Notes under the pieces: model-generated
Told to the model about the DNA's origin: nothing
Seen by the model: only the letters and a program-made list of their open reading frames with translations
Databases searched by the model: none
Origin: Comamonas sp. BIGb0152
GTDB taxonomy: Bacteria; Pseudomonadota; Gammaproteobacteria; Burkholderiales; Burkholderiaceae_C
Direction: 5' to 3'
Assembly (NCBI RefSeq): GCF_024809975.1
Contig: NZ_JANUDY010000001.1
Location: forward strand, 558,001 to 622,000
DNA length: 64,000 bases
Made by a program: the position numbers and the translations under genes
Shown: positions 36,029 to 52,586 of the stretch, in pieces
Layout of the letters: each line of letters begins with the position of its first letter
Position numbering within the stretch: position 1 is the first letter of the stretch

Positions 36029-37322
36029 CGGAATTTCCTTCGGTGGGGGATTGCGGCGATGCGGCCTGTGCGGCCGCTGCACGCAGCTTGTCTTTCTTGC
36101 TCATGCGCTTGCCCTTGATGCCGCCATTGCCCGACTCGTCGGGCGAGCCCTGCACCGGCACCGGCTCGGTCACCGGGTACTGCGCGGGCGTCTGCAGCTC
36201 CATCTCCAGCGCATTGCGCTTGGCGATCACCTTCCAGTGCGCCAGGCTGGCGGGGGTGACCAGGCTGATGGCCAGGCCGCTGGTGCCCGCCCGGCCGGTG
36301 CGGCCAATGCGGTGGGTGTAATCGGTGGGCGAGCGAGGCAGGTCGTAGTTGATGACCAGGGGCAGCGACTCGACATGGATGCCGCGCGCGGCCAGATCGG
36401 TGGTGACCAGCACCTGCCACTGGCTGCTGCGGAACTCCTCCAGCACCTGCTGGCGCGCGCCCTGGCTCAGGTCGCCGTGGAAGGCGGTGGCGCTGACACC
36501 CTTGTCATACAGCTTGTTGGCCACATGCTCGGCGCTGTAGCGGCTGGCCACAAACACCAGCATGCGCTGGCCAGCGTACTGCCCCACCAGCTCGCGCAGC
36601 CAGGTCGTGCGCTTGGCGGCATCCAGGTAGTAGGCCTGCTGCACGATGGTGGCGTCTTGCAGGTGGGTCGAAGCGATCTCCACCTTCTCGTGCGTGGCAC
36701 GCAGCAAGGTCGGCACCAGCGCCTGCACGGCCGGCGCAAAGGTGGCCGACAGCAGCAGGGTCTGGCGCTGCTCACGGGGCGGCACCAGGGCCAGCACGCT
36801 TTGCAACTCCTGGGCAAAGCCCAGGTCCATCAACCGGTCGGCCTCATCCAGCACCAAGGTGCTGATGGTGTCCAGCCGCAGCTTGCTGTGCGCCGCCACA
36901 TCGAGCAAGCGCCCGGGGGTGGCAATCACCAGCTCCACACCGCCGCGCAAGGCCAGCAGCTGGGGGTTGATCGACACGCCGCCGGTGAGCACGGCCACCT
37001 TGGGGCGGCGGCCCAGGGCCTGACCGACAAAGTAAACCAGCTCGGCCACCTGGGTGGCCAGCTCGCGCGTGGGCACCAAAATCAAAGCCTGCGTCTCATG
37101 CCGGCCGGCTTGGGCTGCCGCATCGCTCAGCATCCAGGCCTGCAGCAAGGGCAGCACATAGGCCGCCGTCTTGCCCGAGCCGGTAGGCGCGCAGCCCAGC
37201 AGATCACGCCCGTCCAGAATGGCCGGGATGGCCTGGGTCTGGATGGCCGTGGGTGCCATCAGGCCATGGGCCTGGGCAGCGTGGGCCAGCGACGGGGCAA
37301 GGCCAAGAGAGGTAAAAGACAT
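36021..37322 (-). CDS. DEAD-box RNA helicase (RhlE-like)
   Basis: 433 residues. The SF2 motifs are all visible: Q-motif PTAIQTQAIP, motif I APTGSGKT, Ia PTRELA, TPGRLLD, DEAD (VLDEADRLMD), SAT, and in the second domain TTDLAARGIHV and HRIGRTGRAG. The C-terminal tail is basic (KGKRMSKKDKLR). It resembles RhlE-type helicases in RNA remodelling or cold adaptation. It is unusual that it lies between frmA and fghA and overlaps fghA by eight bases, so the two may be co-translated. Confidence 0.93.
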   Translation of the reverse strand: MSFTSLGLAPSLAHAAQAHGLMAPTAIQTQAIPAILDGRDLLGCAPTGSGKTAAYVLPLLQAWMLSDAAAQAGRHETQALILVPTRELATQVAELVYFVGQALGRRPKVAVLTGGVSINPQLLALRGGVELVIATPGRLLDVAAHSKLRLDTISTLVLDEADRLMDLGFAQELQSVLALVPPREQRQTLLLSATFAPAVQALVPTLLRATHEKVEIASTHLQDATIVQQAYYLDAAKRTTWLRELVGQYAGQRMLVFVASRYSAEHVANKLYDKGVSATAFHGDLSQGARQQVLEEFRSSQWQVLVTTDLAARGIHVESLPLVINYDLPRSPTDYTHRIGRTGRAGTSGLAISLVTPASLAHWKVIAKRNALEMELQTPAQYPVTEPVPVQGSPDESGNGGIKGKRMSKKDKLRAAAAQAASPQSPTEGNSDV

Positions 37323-37467
37323 GGATTTCAATGGTGCGGGCTGGGCCGCAGAGACAACAAGCCTCGCATTGTCGCCCCTGGCAGCGCCGCCTGTGCTGCG
37401 CAGGACTATTGCGGCACCTGCTTGCAGCGAATGCTGACCAGCCATGGCTAACCATGGCCAGCAGGGT

Positions 37468-38909
<1,442 letters not shown>

Positions 38910-39018
38910 GGCAGGCGGGGCTTGCAGCGGCGCAGAACAGCGCAGAAATTGGGTACTGGGCCAGAGTATAAGTCAAAGTTATAAATTCCTCATATGAAGA
39001 ATGTATGAAAACCTGATT

Positions 39019-39034
39019 TACTCCCGGGGGGTAT
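39019..39034 (-). promoter_or_regulatory. Candidate FrmR operator
   Basis: TACTCCCGGGGGGTAT contains a G6 tract flanked by TAC/GTA-like ends, resembling the G-tract operators bound by CsoR/RcnR/FrmR repressors. It lies in the 271-base gap between frmR and the divergent lipoprotein gene, ~110 bases from the frmR start. The distance implies a long leader or a promoter near this site. Confidence 0.45.
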
Positions 39035-39180
39035 CCACCCAGATGGGCCCTATCTTCGTTGAAAACCAGCAGAGTTTGTTAACCACTGTCTTCATGACAG
39101 CCCAGTGAACAATACGCACCATGGCTCAACAATGACCCCGCCTAGAATTCCCACCAACATCATCGAACACCGGATCAGTT

Positions 39181-39801
39181 ATGAAATTTCTTCCAAGTTT
39201 TGCGGCGCTGCTTGGCGCATCCCTGCTGGCAGGCTGTGGAAATATCCAAACCGTGAAATCATTTTCAACCGCATACCAAGAGCCCAGCGATGGCGAGCGA
39301 GCGCGCGTGCGCATCGTCTCAGACGGTATGGTGCGCGCCGTACCCAAAAGTGCCTGCGTGGACTGGCGCGTGCCAAATGCAGGGGTCATGGTCTCATCGA
39401 AGAAAGGTTTTGCAGACCAGAACAACCGCTCACTCAACATGCCTGGTGAGCCACACAGGCTGAAAAGCGAGGGCAGCACCGTTGTCTCGGAGTTCTATGT
39501 GCCCGCCAACGAGCCCCTGACTTTTGCCTATCTCAGCAACGGCCACACGAACAACGGAAAACAGGTCCAATGCCGCGTCAATAAGACGTTTACCCCGCAG
39601 GCTGGCAAAGACTACGAAGCACGGTTTGTTGTGCTGAAATCGCAAGACGACAAGGCATTTTCTTTGTTCAACACCTCTGCCAACAACAGCTGTCTGTCGC
39701 TCATCACAACGCTCACAGCAGATGGCATGCCCGATGTGACGCCTGCGAACCTGGTTAAGCCGAGCGACGCGGCTTTGTGCCATGCCACCGATATTCTTTG
39801 A
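39181..39801 (+). CDS. Hypothetical lipoprotein
   Basis: 206 residues. The N-terminus MKFLPSFAALLGASLLAGC is a clear lipoprotein signal with Cys19. No domain was recognised. The mature part has four cysteines besides the lipidated one and a beta-rich character; residues ~80-150 (VSEFYVPANEPLTFAY ... VNKTFTPQAGKDYEARFVV) resemble small envelope lipoproteins with an immunoglobulin-like fold, but this is only an impression. It is monocistronic, divergent from frmR, and followed by a strong terminator. Confidence 0.85.
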   Translation: MKFLPSFAALLGASLLAGCGNIQTVKSFSTAYQEPSDGERARVRIVSDGMVRAVPKSACVDWRVPNAGVMVSSKKGFADQNNRSLNMPGEPHRLKSEGSTVVSEFYVPANEPLTFAYLSNGHTNNGKQVQCRVNKTFTPQAGKDYEARFVVLKSQDDKAFSLFNTSANNSCLSLITTLTADGMPDVTPANLVKPSDAALCHATDIL

Positions 39802-39812
39802 CCGCTCATAGC

Positions 39813-39848
39813 AAAAAACGCAAGCATTTCTGATGCTTGCGTTTTTTT
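39813..39848. terminator. Bidirectional terminator
   Basis: An 11-bp stem, AACGCAAGCAT / ATGCTTGCGTT, with a 5-base loop. An A run precedes it and a T run follows, so it can work for both the lipoprotein gene (plus) and gltD (minus). Confidence 0.92.
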
Positions 39849-39902
39849 GTGGACTCCATGCAAGGGGCCCCTGAGTGGCGCTCTACACGCCCCCCGACGG
39901 CC

Positions 39903-41378
<1,476 letters not shown>

Positions 41379-41482
41379 GATCGAATCTCTTGCTTGTCTG
41401 CTGCCCGCGCCGCGTTGGCGGGGACAGCAATCGTGGTCATTAATAAGGGGCGGAGTGGCTGGCGGCAGGGCCGCCAGCGGCC

Positions 41483-46264
<4,782 letters not shown>

Positions 46265-46442
46265 GGCGCAATCCTTCAAATAATCTATCGCGGGAAGGTC
46301 AATGTAGAGCAGCTGGCAATACCCGAGCAAGATTTTTATTTAGGGTCGGATACCAATTATTTTCAAATGATTTCTCTCAACAATTAATTGGGGACATATT
46401 AAAAACATGCCAATTAACGTTGATTTATATGTGATTTCTTAA

Positions 46443-47144
46443 TTAATCTTCGACGGACGCGGAGAGACGTGGGCGCCCTGCACTCTTTTTGTGCAGCCTG
46501 CGCACCGTTTTGGACTGCAGGGCTTGCACAAAGTCCTCGCTGCCCATCGCCCAGCCGCCTTGCACGGCCTGGGTCAATGCCTGGCACTCGCGCTGCGACA
46601 GACCATAGGCCAGCATTTGGGCATAACTCGCCTCCCGGGCGAAGGGGGTGTTACCCAGTGCCCAGAAGGCCGCAGGCTCACGCAGCCAAGCCAAGGGCTT
46701 TGCACCCAAATGGTGCAAACAGCTGGACCAGGGGTAGTCTTCCGCCTTGGCGACCAGGCCTGCACGCTGGGGGTTGGAATCGATATAGATGATGCATTGC
46801 AGCAACGGCGCGGCCGGCTCCACCACCGTCGAGCGGTAGCGCCCCTCCCATAGCGTGCCGCTGCGCCCATGCCGCGCATTGAAATAGCGCACATAGGCCC
46901 GGCCCAGTGCCTGCATCAACAGCGGCAGGCCCTGCTCGGTCTGGGGCGTAATCAGCAGATGGAAGTGGTTGGGCATCAGCACAAAGGCATGCACTGCCAC
47001 CAGATGGGTCTGCGCCAGCTGGCGCAGCAAGTCACTGAAGTGCTGGAAATCCTCGTCGTCGACAAAGACCGTCTGCCGGTTGTTGCCCCGGTGCAGCACA
47101 TGGTGCGGCATATCAGGAATGCTGAGACGGGGAAGGCGGGCCAT
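46443..47144 (-). CDS. REP-associated tyrosine transposase (RAYT, Y1_Tnp)
   Basis: 233 residues. It starts MARLPRLSIPDMPHHVLHRGNNRQ, typical of single-domain Y1 transposases. The metal-binding HFH lies at 60-62 (LMPNHFHLL) and the catalytic Tyr is probably 84 or 87 in GRAYVRYFN. RAYTs are usually domesticated single-copy genes that process REP palindromes. No REP-like palindrome pair was noticed within ~300 bases on either side, so it may act elsewhere. Divergent from the secreted-protein gene at 47275. Confidence 0.9.
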   Translation of the reverse strand: MARLPRLSIPDMPHHVLHRGNNRQTVFVDDEDFQHFSDLLRQLAQTHLVAVHAFVLMPNHFHLLITPQTEQGLPLLMQALGRAYVRYFNARHGRSGTLWEGRYRSTVVEPAAPLLQCIIYIDSNPQRAGLVAKAEDYPWSSCLHHLGAKPLAWLREPAAFWALGNTPFAREASYAQMLAYGLSQRECQALTQAVQGGWAMGSEDFVQALQSKTVRRLHKKSAGRPRLSASVED

Positions 47145-47274
47145 GGGGTGGTGAGGGAAGACAGCAGAGAGGAAAGCGGCTCCATTATCAACCGTCTGTC
47201 GCAAAAGCGCCTGCGCACCTGTCCGCTATGATCTGGCGAGCAACTATGACAAAACCCAGGGAGATTGAAACACC

Positions 47275-48831
47275 ATGCGTTTACCTTCTTTGCTGATCGC
47301 GTCCTTGCTCACCTTCAGCGCCAACAGCTGGGCCGCACGCGACTTCACACCCCAAGCGGGCACCTGGATCATCAGCAGCGAGCTGGATGGCAAGCCAGGC
47401 CGTGGCCTGGCCATCGATGTGCAAGGCAATACCTTTTTCATGCAGGTGTTTGGCTACGAGAAAAATGGCGATGCCACGTTCTACACCGCTACTGGCCAGT
47501 TGGACGGCAATACCGTCACCGCGCCTTTGGTGCGCTACACCGGCGGGCGCAGCTTTGGCAGCGAAGCGCGTGATGCCGTGGAAGACAGCTCGCCCGGGAA
47601 TGTGACCGTGTCCTTTAGCAATGGTTTGAAGGGGACGGTGCAGTTTCCCGGCGAAGCACCTGCGGCTATTGAGCGCTTTGCGATCAAGGAGCTGACACCG
47701 AGCATCAGCAATCCGCTGGCACAGCTGGGCCAGCGCGCTCTAACTTTGCTGATACTGGATGAGGATTTGCAGTTCAAGCAGATTCATTCCGTTTTGCTTC
47801 AGCGCAATGAAGAAGGACAGCCTGAGCTCTTAGAGTACATAGGCCCCGACCAACCGCGTCGAATTCTGCCTTGCACCGTGGAGGTTGCTCAGAGCAAGTT
47901 TCAGTGCGTCTCAACAGATAGCGGCGGTTACGTCGATAGTCTGCGCTTTCAAATCGTGGGCGGCCAGATTGCGGGCCAGATCAGGATGAAGGACGCACTT
48001 GGTCGAGAGCTGCCGCTCATCGGACAAAGCGACTCAGTGATGCACTATACCCACGGTGCCTTGTCACAGCAAACTTATGAAACTCTCCTGCTGTCGGGCT
48101 CCACCATCACCGGCATACCCACGCGGTATTACCACCAAATGATGCCGTCCAATGGCACCTGGGTGGTACAAGATGAATTGACTGGCAAGCCCGGGCGGGG
48201 GATGGCGCTTGACGTCCAGAATTCCACGATGGTGCTGCAGGTTTTCAACTATGGTTCGGATGGGCAGCCCACTTTTCACATGGGCAGCGGAGTTTACGAA
48301 AGCGCAGGTGCGGATACCTTGGGGTCGCGCGCCGATTTTGCGCTGGGTCAGTACGCTGGTGGGCGAAACTTTGGCGGTGCTGCCCAATCGGCACATGCGG
48401 TGGGTGAAGCTGGCCCTGTGCGCGTTGAGCTGTCCGTTCGCTGGAACGGGCCGGGCCGCACTGCTTCACAGATCGGAACGATCACCTTCCCTGGAGAGGC
48501 ACCCAAGACCATTGAGCGTTTGCGACTCGATCATCAATCGAACTTGGCCGACAGGCTATTTGGGGAGTGGTACGCCCCTCCGCTCAACGCGCACTTCACG
48601 CTGGACCGAGAGAAAGATGGCGTGATCCAATCTACCGATGGTTCGATAAGTTGCGAGCAAAAGGACCCTGCTTATCCAGATCGTGTGACATGCACAAGGG
48701 TTGGAATGCAGACAGAGATAGGCACACCTGTTGTGTCCAACTTTAGTATTCCCTTGCTGAACCGTGGCAGCACCTGGATCCAGATCCGCGACCGCTTCGG
48801 CAACCTCCAAGGCCTGGGAAATATCGACTAA
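47275..48831 (+). CDS. Secreted protein of unknown function with internally duplicated domain
   Basis: 518 residues with a signal peptide MRLPSLLIASLLTFSANSWA. Residues ~29-95 and ~294-375 are paralogous: both begin G-T-W, share E-L-x-GKPGRG-x-A-x-DVQ, a M/L-QVF-x-Y segment and Y-x-GGR-x-FG, and both are followed by a FPGEAP-x-x-IERL/F block. The repeat looks like a beta-rich extracellular domain. No family was recognised. Four cysteines lie outside the repeated cores. The gene is alone between the RAYT gene and a terminator; its 130-base upstream region is not distinctive. Confidence 0.85.
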   Translation: MRLPSLLIASLLTFSANSWAARDFTPQAGTWIISSELDGKPGRGLAIDVQGNTFFMQVFGYEKNGDATFYTATGQLDGNTVTAPLVRYTGGRSFGSEARDAVEDSSPGNVTVSFSNGLKGTVQFPGEAPAAIERFAIKELTPSISNPLAQLGQRALTLLILDEDLQFKQIHSVLLQRNEEGQPELLEYIGPDQPRRILPCTVEVAQSKFQCVSTDSGGYVDSLRFQIVGGQIAGQIRMKDALGRELPLIGQSDSVMHYTHGALSQQTYETLLLSGSTITGIPTRYYHQMMPSNGTWVVQDELTGKPGRGMALDVQNSTMVLQVFNYGSDGQPTFHMGSGVYESAGADTLGSRADFALGQYAGGRNFGGAAQSAHAVGEAGPVRVELSVRWNGPGRTASQIGTITFPGEAPKTIERLRLDHQSNLADRLFGEWYAPPLNAHFTLDREKDGVIQSTDGSISCEQKDPAYPDRVTCTRVGMQTEIGTPVVSNFSIPLLNRGSTWIQIRDRFGNLQGLGNID

Positions 48832-48856
48832 TCCCTCCCCGCCTCCTCTTCAACAA

Positions 48857-48893
48857 CAAAAGGCCATCCGCCCCACGGCAGATGGCCTTTTTC
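48857..48893. terminator. Bidirectional terminator
   Basis: A 10-bp stem, AAAGGCCATC (48859-48868) / GATGGCCTTT (48881-48890), with a 12-base loop and a T run on the plus strand. It serves the secreted-protein gene and possibly the convergent TonB-receptor gene. Confidence 0.88.
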
Positions 48894-48910
48894 TATCCCC
48901 GCCTTGCAGC

Positions 48911-51013
48911 TTAGAAGCGGTAGCGCGCCACCAGCTGCACCGAGCGCGGCGCGCCCGGCAGGTTCAGGTTGGGCGAGGAGCCGTGGCCGGCCACGATGTA
49001 GCGCTTGTCCAAAATGTTGTTCAGCTTGAGCTGCAGGTCCACATTGCTCAGGCGGTAGTAGGCCATGGCGTCCAAGGTGGTATAGCCCGGCAGCACGACG
49101 GTATTGCCCGGGTTGGCAAAGCGCGCGCCCACGTAGTTGATGCCGCCACCGGCGCCAAAGCCATGGCCCAGGGCCTTGGTCAGCCAGATATTGGCGCTGT
49201 GTTTGGGGGTCAGGGTGGCACGCTTGCCTTCGACGGCCTGGCCGGCATCGACAGCGGGCGACGAGGTCATCTCGCTCAGCAGGTAGGCGTAACCCGACCA
49301 GATCTGCCAGCCCTGCGACAGGTCACCGGCAAAGCTCAGCTCCAGGCCCCGGGTGCGCTGCACGCCCAGGGGGACCAAGGTGTTGGTAACGGGGTCCACG
49401 CTCTTGATATTGGTGCGTTCGATCTCGAACAGCGCCGCATTGGCGCTGGCCTTGCCATCGAGCACATCCCATTTCACACCCACCTCGCGGCTGCTGGTTT
49501 TCTCAGGCGCCAGCTGCGCGTTGTTGGCCGCCAGCGCAAAGGTCTCGCCCGAAGGCTGGAAGGACTTGCTGAACGATGCGTAATACGACAGCGCATTGCT
49601 GGGCTGGTAGACCAGGCCGACGCGCGGGCTCCAGGCCACATCGGTGCGGCCCAGGTTGGTGCTGCCTGGCGTGTAGTTGTCGGTCTCCAGGCGGAAGCGG
49701 TCGTAGCGCACGCCGGCCAGCAACTTCCATTCGGGCGCCAGGGTCACCATGTCCTGCACATAGGCGCTGGCCACACTGAAGACGCTGTCGTTGTTGGCAG
49801 ACGGTGCAGCGGTCAGCACCGGCGAGACGACGGGCAGCACCGGGTTGAACAGCGATACCGTCCCCACATTGCTTTGGCTGATGCTCAGCAGCCCCTTGTT
49901 CTGCCGGCCCAGCTCCAGGCCATACAGAATCTGGTGCGGCATGCCCGCCAGGTCCAGCTTCTGCGTCAGCTCCAGCTGGTTGAAAAAGCCATGCTCGTCG
50001 CGCTCCACATGGCCACGGTTGAGGCTGGCCGTCTGCGCTTTTTCGTTGACCGAGCCGACCAAGGTGTTGCTGCGGTCCAGGCTGTAGTCGTAGTAGCGCA
50101 CTACATTGCGCAGGCTCAGGCTGTCGTTGAAGCGGTGGCTCAAGGTGGCAGAGGCCGAGTACACCTCAGAGGTGCTGACATCGGTATCGCGCGCATTGGC
50201 CGCGCCATAGTAGGTGCGGGGCGACACATTCACCGGCCGGCCCTGGAACGCAGGGATACCAAAGTCGGTGAGGCGGCTGTCCTTGAGGTAGTCGGCCTGC
50301 AGCAGCAACTGGGTGTCGGCGCTGAACTTGAACTGCACCGAGCCCGCCAGCGCCTTGCGGTCCAGAAACTGCTGGTCGCGGTAGCTGTCGGCGCGCTCAA
50401 TGGCGCCGGTCAGGCGGTAGGAGACGATGCTGTCCTGCGGCGCGCGCGCCAGGTCAAACTCGCCCCGGCGCTGGTTCCAGCTGCCCAAGGTCAGGCCGAC
50501 CTCGCTGCGGTCAATGCCGGGCTTCTTGGTGATGCGGTTGATCAGCCCACCCGAGGAGCCCCGGCCGTACAGCACCGATGCCGGGCCTTTGAGCACTTCG
50601 ACCTGCTCCACATTCGACAGATCGCGGAAGTACAGCGCGTCATCACGCACGCCGTCGACAAACTGGTCGGCAATCGCCGAGAAGCCCCGGATCGTCACCT
50701 GGTCGCGCTGGCCATCGCCATGCGACAGGCCAATACCGGGCACCACCTTGAGCACATCCTGCATGGACTGCACGGCCTGGTCGCGCATCAGCTGCTGGGG
50801 CACCACGTTCACCGTTTGCGGGATATCGCGCAAAGGCGCTTCGATCTTGGTGGCGCTCTTGGCCGTGGGGGCTGAATAACCCACTTCGGCAGCCGTATTG
50901 GCCTGAACGCGTACTTCCTGCAGCGTCGTCTCTGCCGGCGCTTGCTGCGCCACGGCATAGCCCGCGCACAGCAGTGCCACTGCTGCTGCCACGGTTTGTG
51001 TCTTGAAAGCCAT
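48911..51013 (-). CDS. TonB-dependent siderophore receptor
   Basis: 700 residues. Signal peptide MAFKTQTVAAAVALLCAGYAVA, a TonB-box-like ETTLQEVRV, then a plug domain (IPQTVNVVPQQLMRDQ, VTIRGFSAIADQFVDGVRDD, VEVLKGPASVLYGRGSSGGLINRITK) and a ~550-residue barrel ending in aromatic Phe (LVARYRF), which outer-membrane insertion needs. It fits the FhuA/FpvA-type family for ferric siderophore uptake; the ligand is unknown. ATG 51013 has AAGGAA upstream. A Fur-like box lies ~110 bases upstream. Confidence 0.95.
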   Translation of the reverse strand: MAFKTQTVAAAVALLCAGYAVAQQAPAETTLQEVRVQANTAAEVGYSAPTAKSATKIEAPLRDIPQTVNVVPQQLMRDQAVQSMQDVLKVVPGIGLSHGDGQRDQVTIRGFSAIADQFVDGVRDDALYFRDLSNVEQVEVLKGPASVLYGRGSSGGLINRITKKPGIDRSEVGLTLGSWNQRRGEFDLARAPQDSIVSYRLTGAIERADSYRDQQFLDRKALAGSVQFKFSADTQLLLQADYLKDSRLTDFGIPAFQGRPVNVSPRTYYGAANARDTDVSTSEVYSASATLSHRFNDSLSLRNVVRYYDYSLDRSNTLVGSVNEKAQTASLNRGHVERDEHGFFNQLELTQKLDLAGMPHQILYGLELGRQNKGLLSISQSNVGTVSLFNPVLPVVSPVLTAAPSANNDSVFSVASAYVQDMVTLAPEWKLLAGVRYDRFRLETDNYTPGSTNLGRTDVAWSPRVGLVYQPSNALSYYASFSKSFQPSGETFALAANNAQLAPEKTSSREVGVKWDVLDGKASANAALFEIERTNIKSVDPVTNTLVPLGVQRTRGLELSFAGDLSQGWQIWSGYAYLLSEMTSSPAVDAGQAVEGKRATLTPKHSANIWLTKALGHGFGAGGGINYVGARFANPGNTVVLPGYTTLDAMAYYRLSNVDLQLKLNNILDKRYIVAGHGSSPNLNLPGAPRSVQLVARYRF

Positions 51014-51416
51014 TCCTGTTCCTTTTATCGCTTTGGTATGTGTTCGGTTTGGCTGTGCCGCAGGGACAATCCGCAGGGCTGGTTGGCTACCACCGGGAAA
51101 AGCTCGCACATCTTAAAGAGGAAAATGGTTCTCATTTACATATCTTTAAGAAAGGTATGCATGGAGGCGACAAAGCCACAGCAAGCAGATTCTTAAGGCA
51201 TGTTCAGGTTTTCTTAAGAAAAGTCTGAAGCGCCTGATTTTTCATCGAATTTGCCCCAGCAGACCCTTGCATCCGGGCGCTTCGATTCGGTAAATGCCAC
51301 AGCGCGCGGAGGGCTAATGAGACAGTAAGGGCACACCTCCGCCTGCAACCAAGATCGGCGCATGGGATGGATGGAAAGTGATGAAAAAACCGGCCAGGCG
51401 CGGTTGCGCCCGCTTC
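51014..51416. other. Intergenic region upstream of the TonB receptor
   Basis: 403 bases between the IclR gene stop and the receptor start, both on the minus strand. The receptor-proximal half holds the Fur-like box and a cluster of TTAAAG/CTTAAG motifs (51111-51225). The other half is ordinary GC-rich sequence with no convincing gene. Confidence 0.6.
51111..51151 (-). promoter_or_regulatory. Fur-like box inside a flanking inverted repeat
   Basis: 51121-51139 read on the minus strand as GTAAATGAGAACCATTTTC matches 14 of 19 positions of the classical Fur box GATAATGATAATCATTATC. It is flanked by a perfect 9-bp inverted repeat TCTTAAAGA (51111-51119) / TCTTTAAGA (51143-51151). Iron-dependent repression of the TonB receptor is the natural reading. 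Confidence 0.6.
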
Positions 51417-52238
51417 TCAGCGCAGTGCCAGCTTGCTGCCGATCACCCGCCCCGCCTGGTAGCCCATCAGGCCCGAGACACGCCCTGCCGCCTGCAACAG
51501 CTGGGGCAGCAGCTGCGCCTGCATGACTTCGGGCGTGGTGCGGTTGGCCTGGCCGCTGATGTTCATCGCCGCCACCACCTGACCGCTGGCATTGTGGATC
51601 GGGGCCGCTATCGACGTGAGGCCCTCTTCCAGCTCCTGGTTCAGCATGCACCAGCCCTGCGCCCGCACCTGGGCCAGCTCGGCCAGCAGCTGCGCATCGT
51701 CCTGGAGGGTGAAGCGCGTGAACAAAGTGCGGTCGCGGCCATCGAGCAAGGGCTGCAGCTCCTGCGCGGGCAGCTCGGCCAGCAGCACCCGGCCCAGCGA
51801 TGTCCAAAAACTCGGCAGGCGCGAGCCCATGCCCAAGTTGGTGCTCATGATCTTGTGCGTATGCACGCGCAGCACGTAGACCACATCCTGGCCATCGAGC
51901 ACGGCGATGGAGCAGGACTCGTGCGTCTGCTCGACCAGCGCGTCCATCACCGGCTGGGCCAGGTTCCACACCGGCATGGACGACAAATAGGCAAAGCCCA
52001 GGTCCAGGATGCGCGGCGTGAGCGCAAACAAACGGCCTTCCACACGTACATAGCCCAGGGTCTGCAGGGTCAGCAAAATGCGGCGCGCACCGGCCCGCGT
52101 CATGCCCGTGGCTTCGGCCACCTCCGTCAAGGTCTGGCGGGGCGTGGCCGCACCAAAGCTGCGGATGACCTCCAGCCCGCGCGCGAAGGACTGCACATAG
52201 CTGTCGCTGGGGCGGAGGGTCGGGTCTTCTTCTTTCAT
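51417..52238 (-). CDS. IclR-family regulator (PcaR/PcaU-like)
   Basis: 273 residues. An N-terminal winged HTH (SFARGLEVIRSFGA, then TLTEVAEATGMTRAGARRILLTL) is followed by an IclR effector domain (LDGQDVVYVLRVHTHKIMSTNLGMGSRLP, and GLTSIAAPIHNASGQVVAAMNI). The family member PcaU/PcaR senses protocatechuate or beta-ketoadipate. It is divergent from pcaIJFD, and a matching three-part operator lies between. The start at MKEEDPTLRP is a choice among several in-frame ATGs. Confidence 0.93.
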   Translation of the reverse strand: MKEEDPTLRPSDSYVQSFARGLEVIRSFGAATPRQTLTEVAEATGMTRAGARRILLTLQTLGYVRVEGRLFALTPRILDLGFAYLSSMPVWNLAQPVMDALVEQTHESCSIAVLDGQDVVYVLRVHTHKIMSTNLGMGSRLPSFWTSLGRVLLAELPAQELQPLLDGRDRTLFTRFTLQDDAQLLAELAQVRAQGWCMLNQELEEGLTSIAAPIHNASGQVVAAMNISGQANRTTPEVMQAQLLPQLLQAAGRVSGLMGYQAGRVIGSKLALR

Positions 52239-52586
52239 AGGCCGCATTCTTGGTCGTTGGCGTGGAGCGGGCCCCTGGCAATACAAAAGCAAATCGCAGG
52301 GACATCGGGTAGCGGATTATCAGGCAGTCTATAATTCTTTTAGCGAACTAATGTTCTATATACGAACATTTAAACCAAGAGCTTCATGGGAGGCTCTGCC
52401 AACCCCTCGCGCAGTGGTTGTGCAGAGGCTCCTTAAGGGCCGCCGATCCCTCTGATGCAGTGCCCTGCCTGCGGGCAGGCACTGCAGTTTGTCGCACGCG
52501 GTACAGGCACTGCCCCAGCGCAGCGCGACCATGCCGCAGCGGGATCAGCAGCCTGTTGCGACCCGTGTTCAGAACCAGGAGACAAG
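52239..52586. other. Divergent control region between the IclR regulator and pcaI
   Basis: 348 bases. It holds the IclR-type operator at 52341-52370 and both promoters. The pcaI-proximal 200 bases are GC-rich leader. No gene was seen; an open frame that extends pcaI upstream lacks homology. Confidence 0.7.
52341..52370. promoter_or_regulatory. PcaR/PcaU-type operator
   Basis: A perfect inverted repeat with arms AATGTTC (52350-52356) and GAACATT (52364-52370) and a 7-base spacer. A third GCGAAC half-site starts at 52343 in direct orientation to the right arm. PcaU-type IclR regulators are known to bind a palindrome plus a direct repeat of this kind. It lies in the region shared by the regulator and pcaI. 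Confidence 0.65.

Noticed and set aside
48764-50875. 703-codon plus-strand frame opposite the TonB receptor
   Set aside because: Antisense shadow, low-complexity His/Gln/Arg-rich translation; the receptor on the minus strand has all plug and barrel motifs.
51214-52305. 363-codon minus-strand frame overlapping the IclR gene in another frame
   Set aside because: Translation is Ala/Gly/Arg-rich without a domain; the IclR frame has HTH and effector domains.
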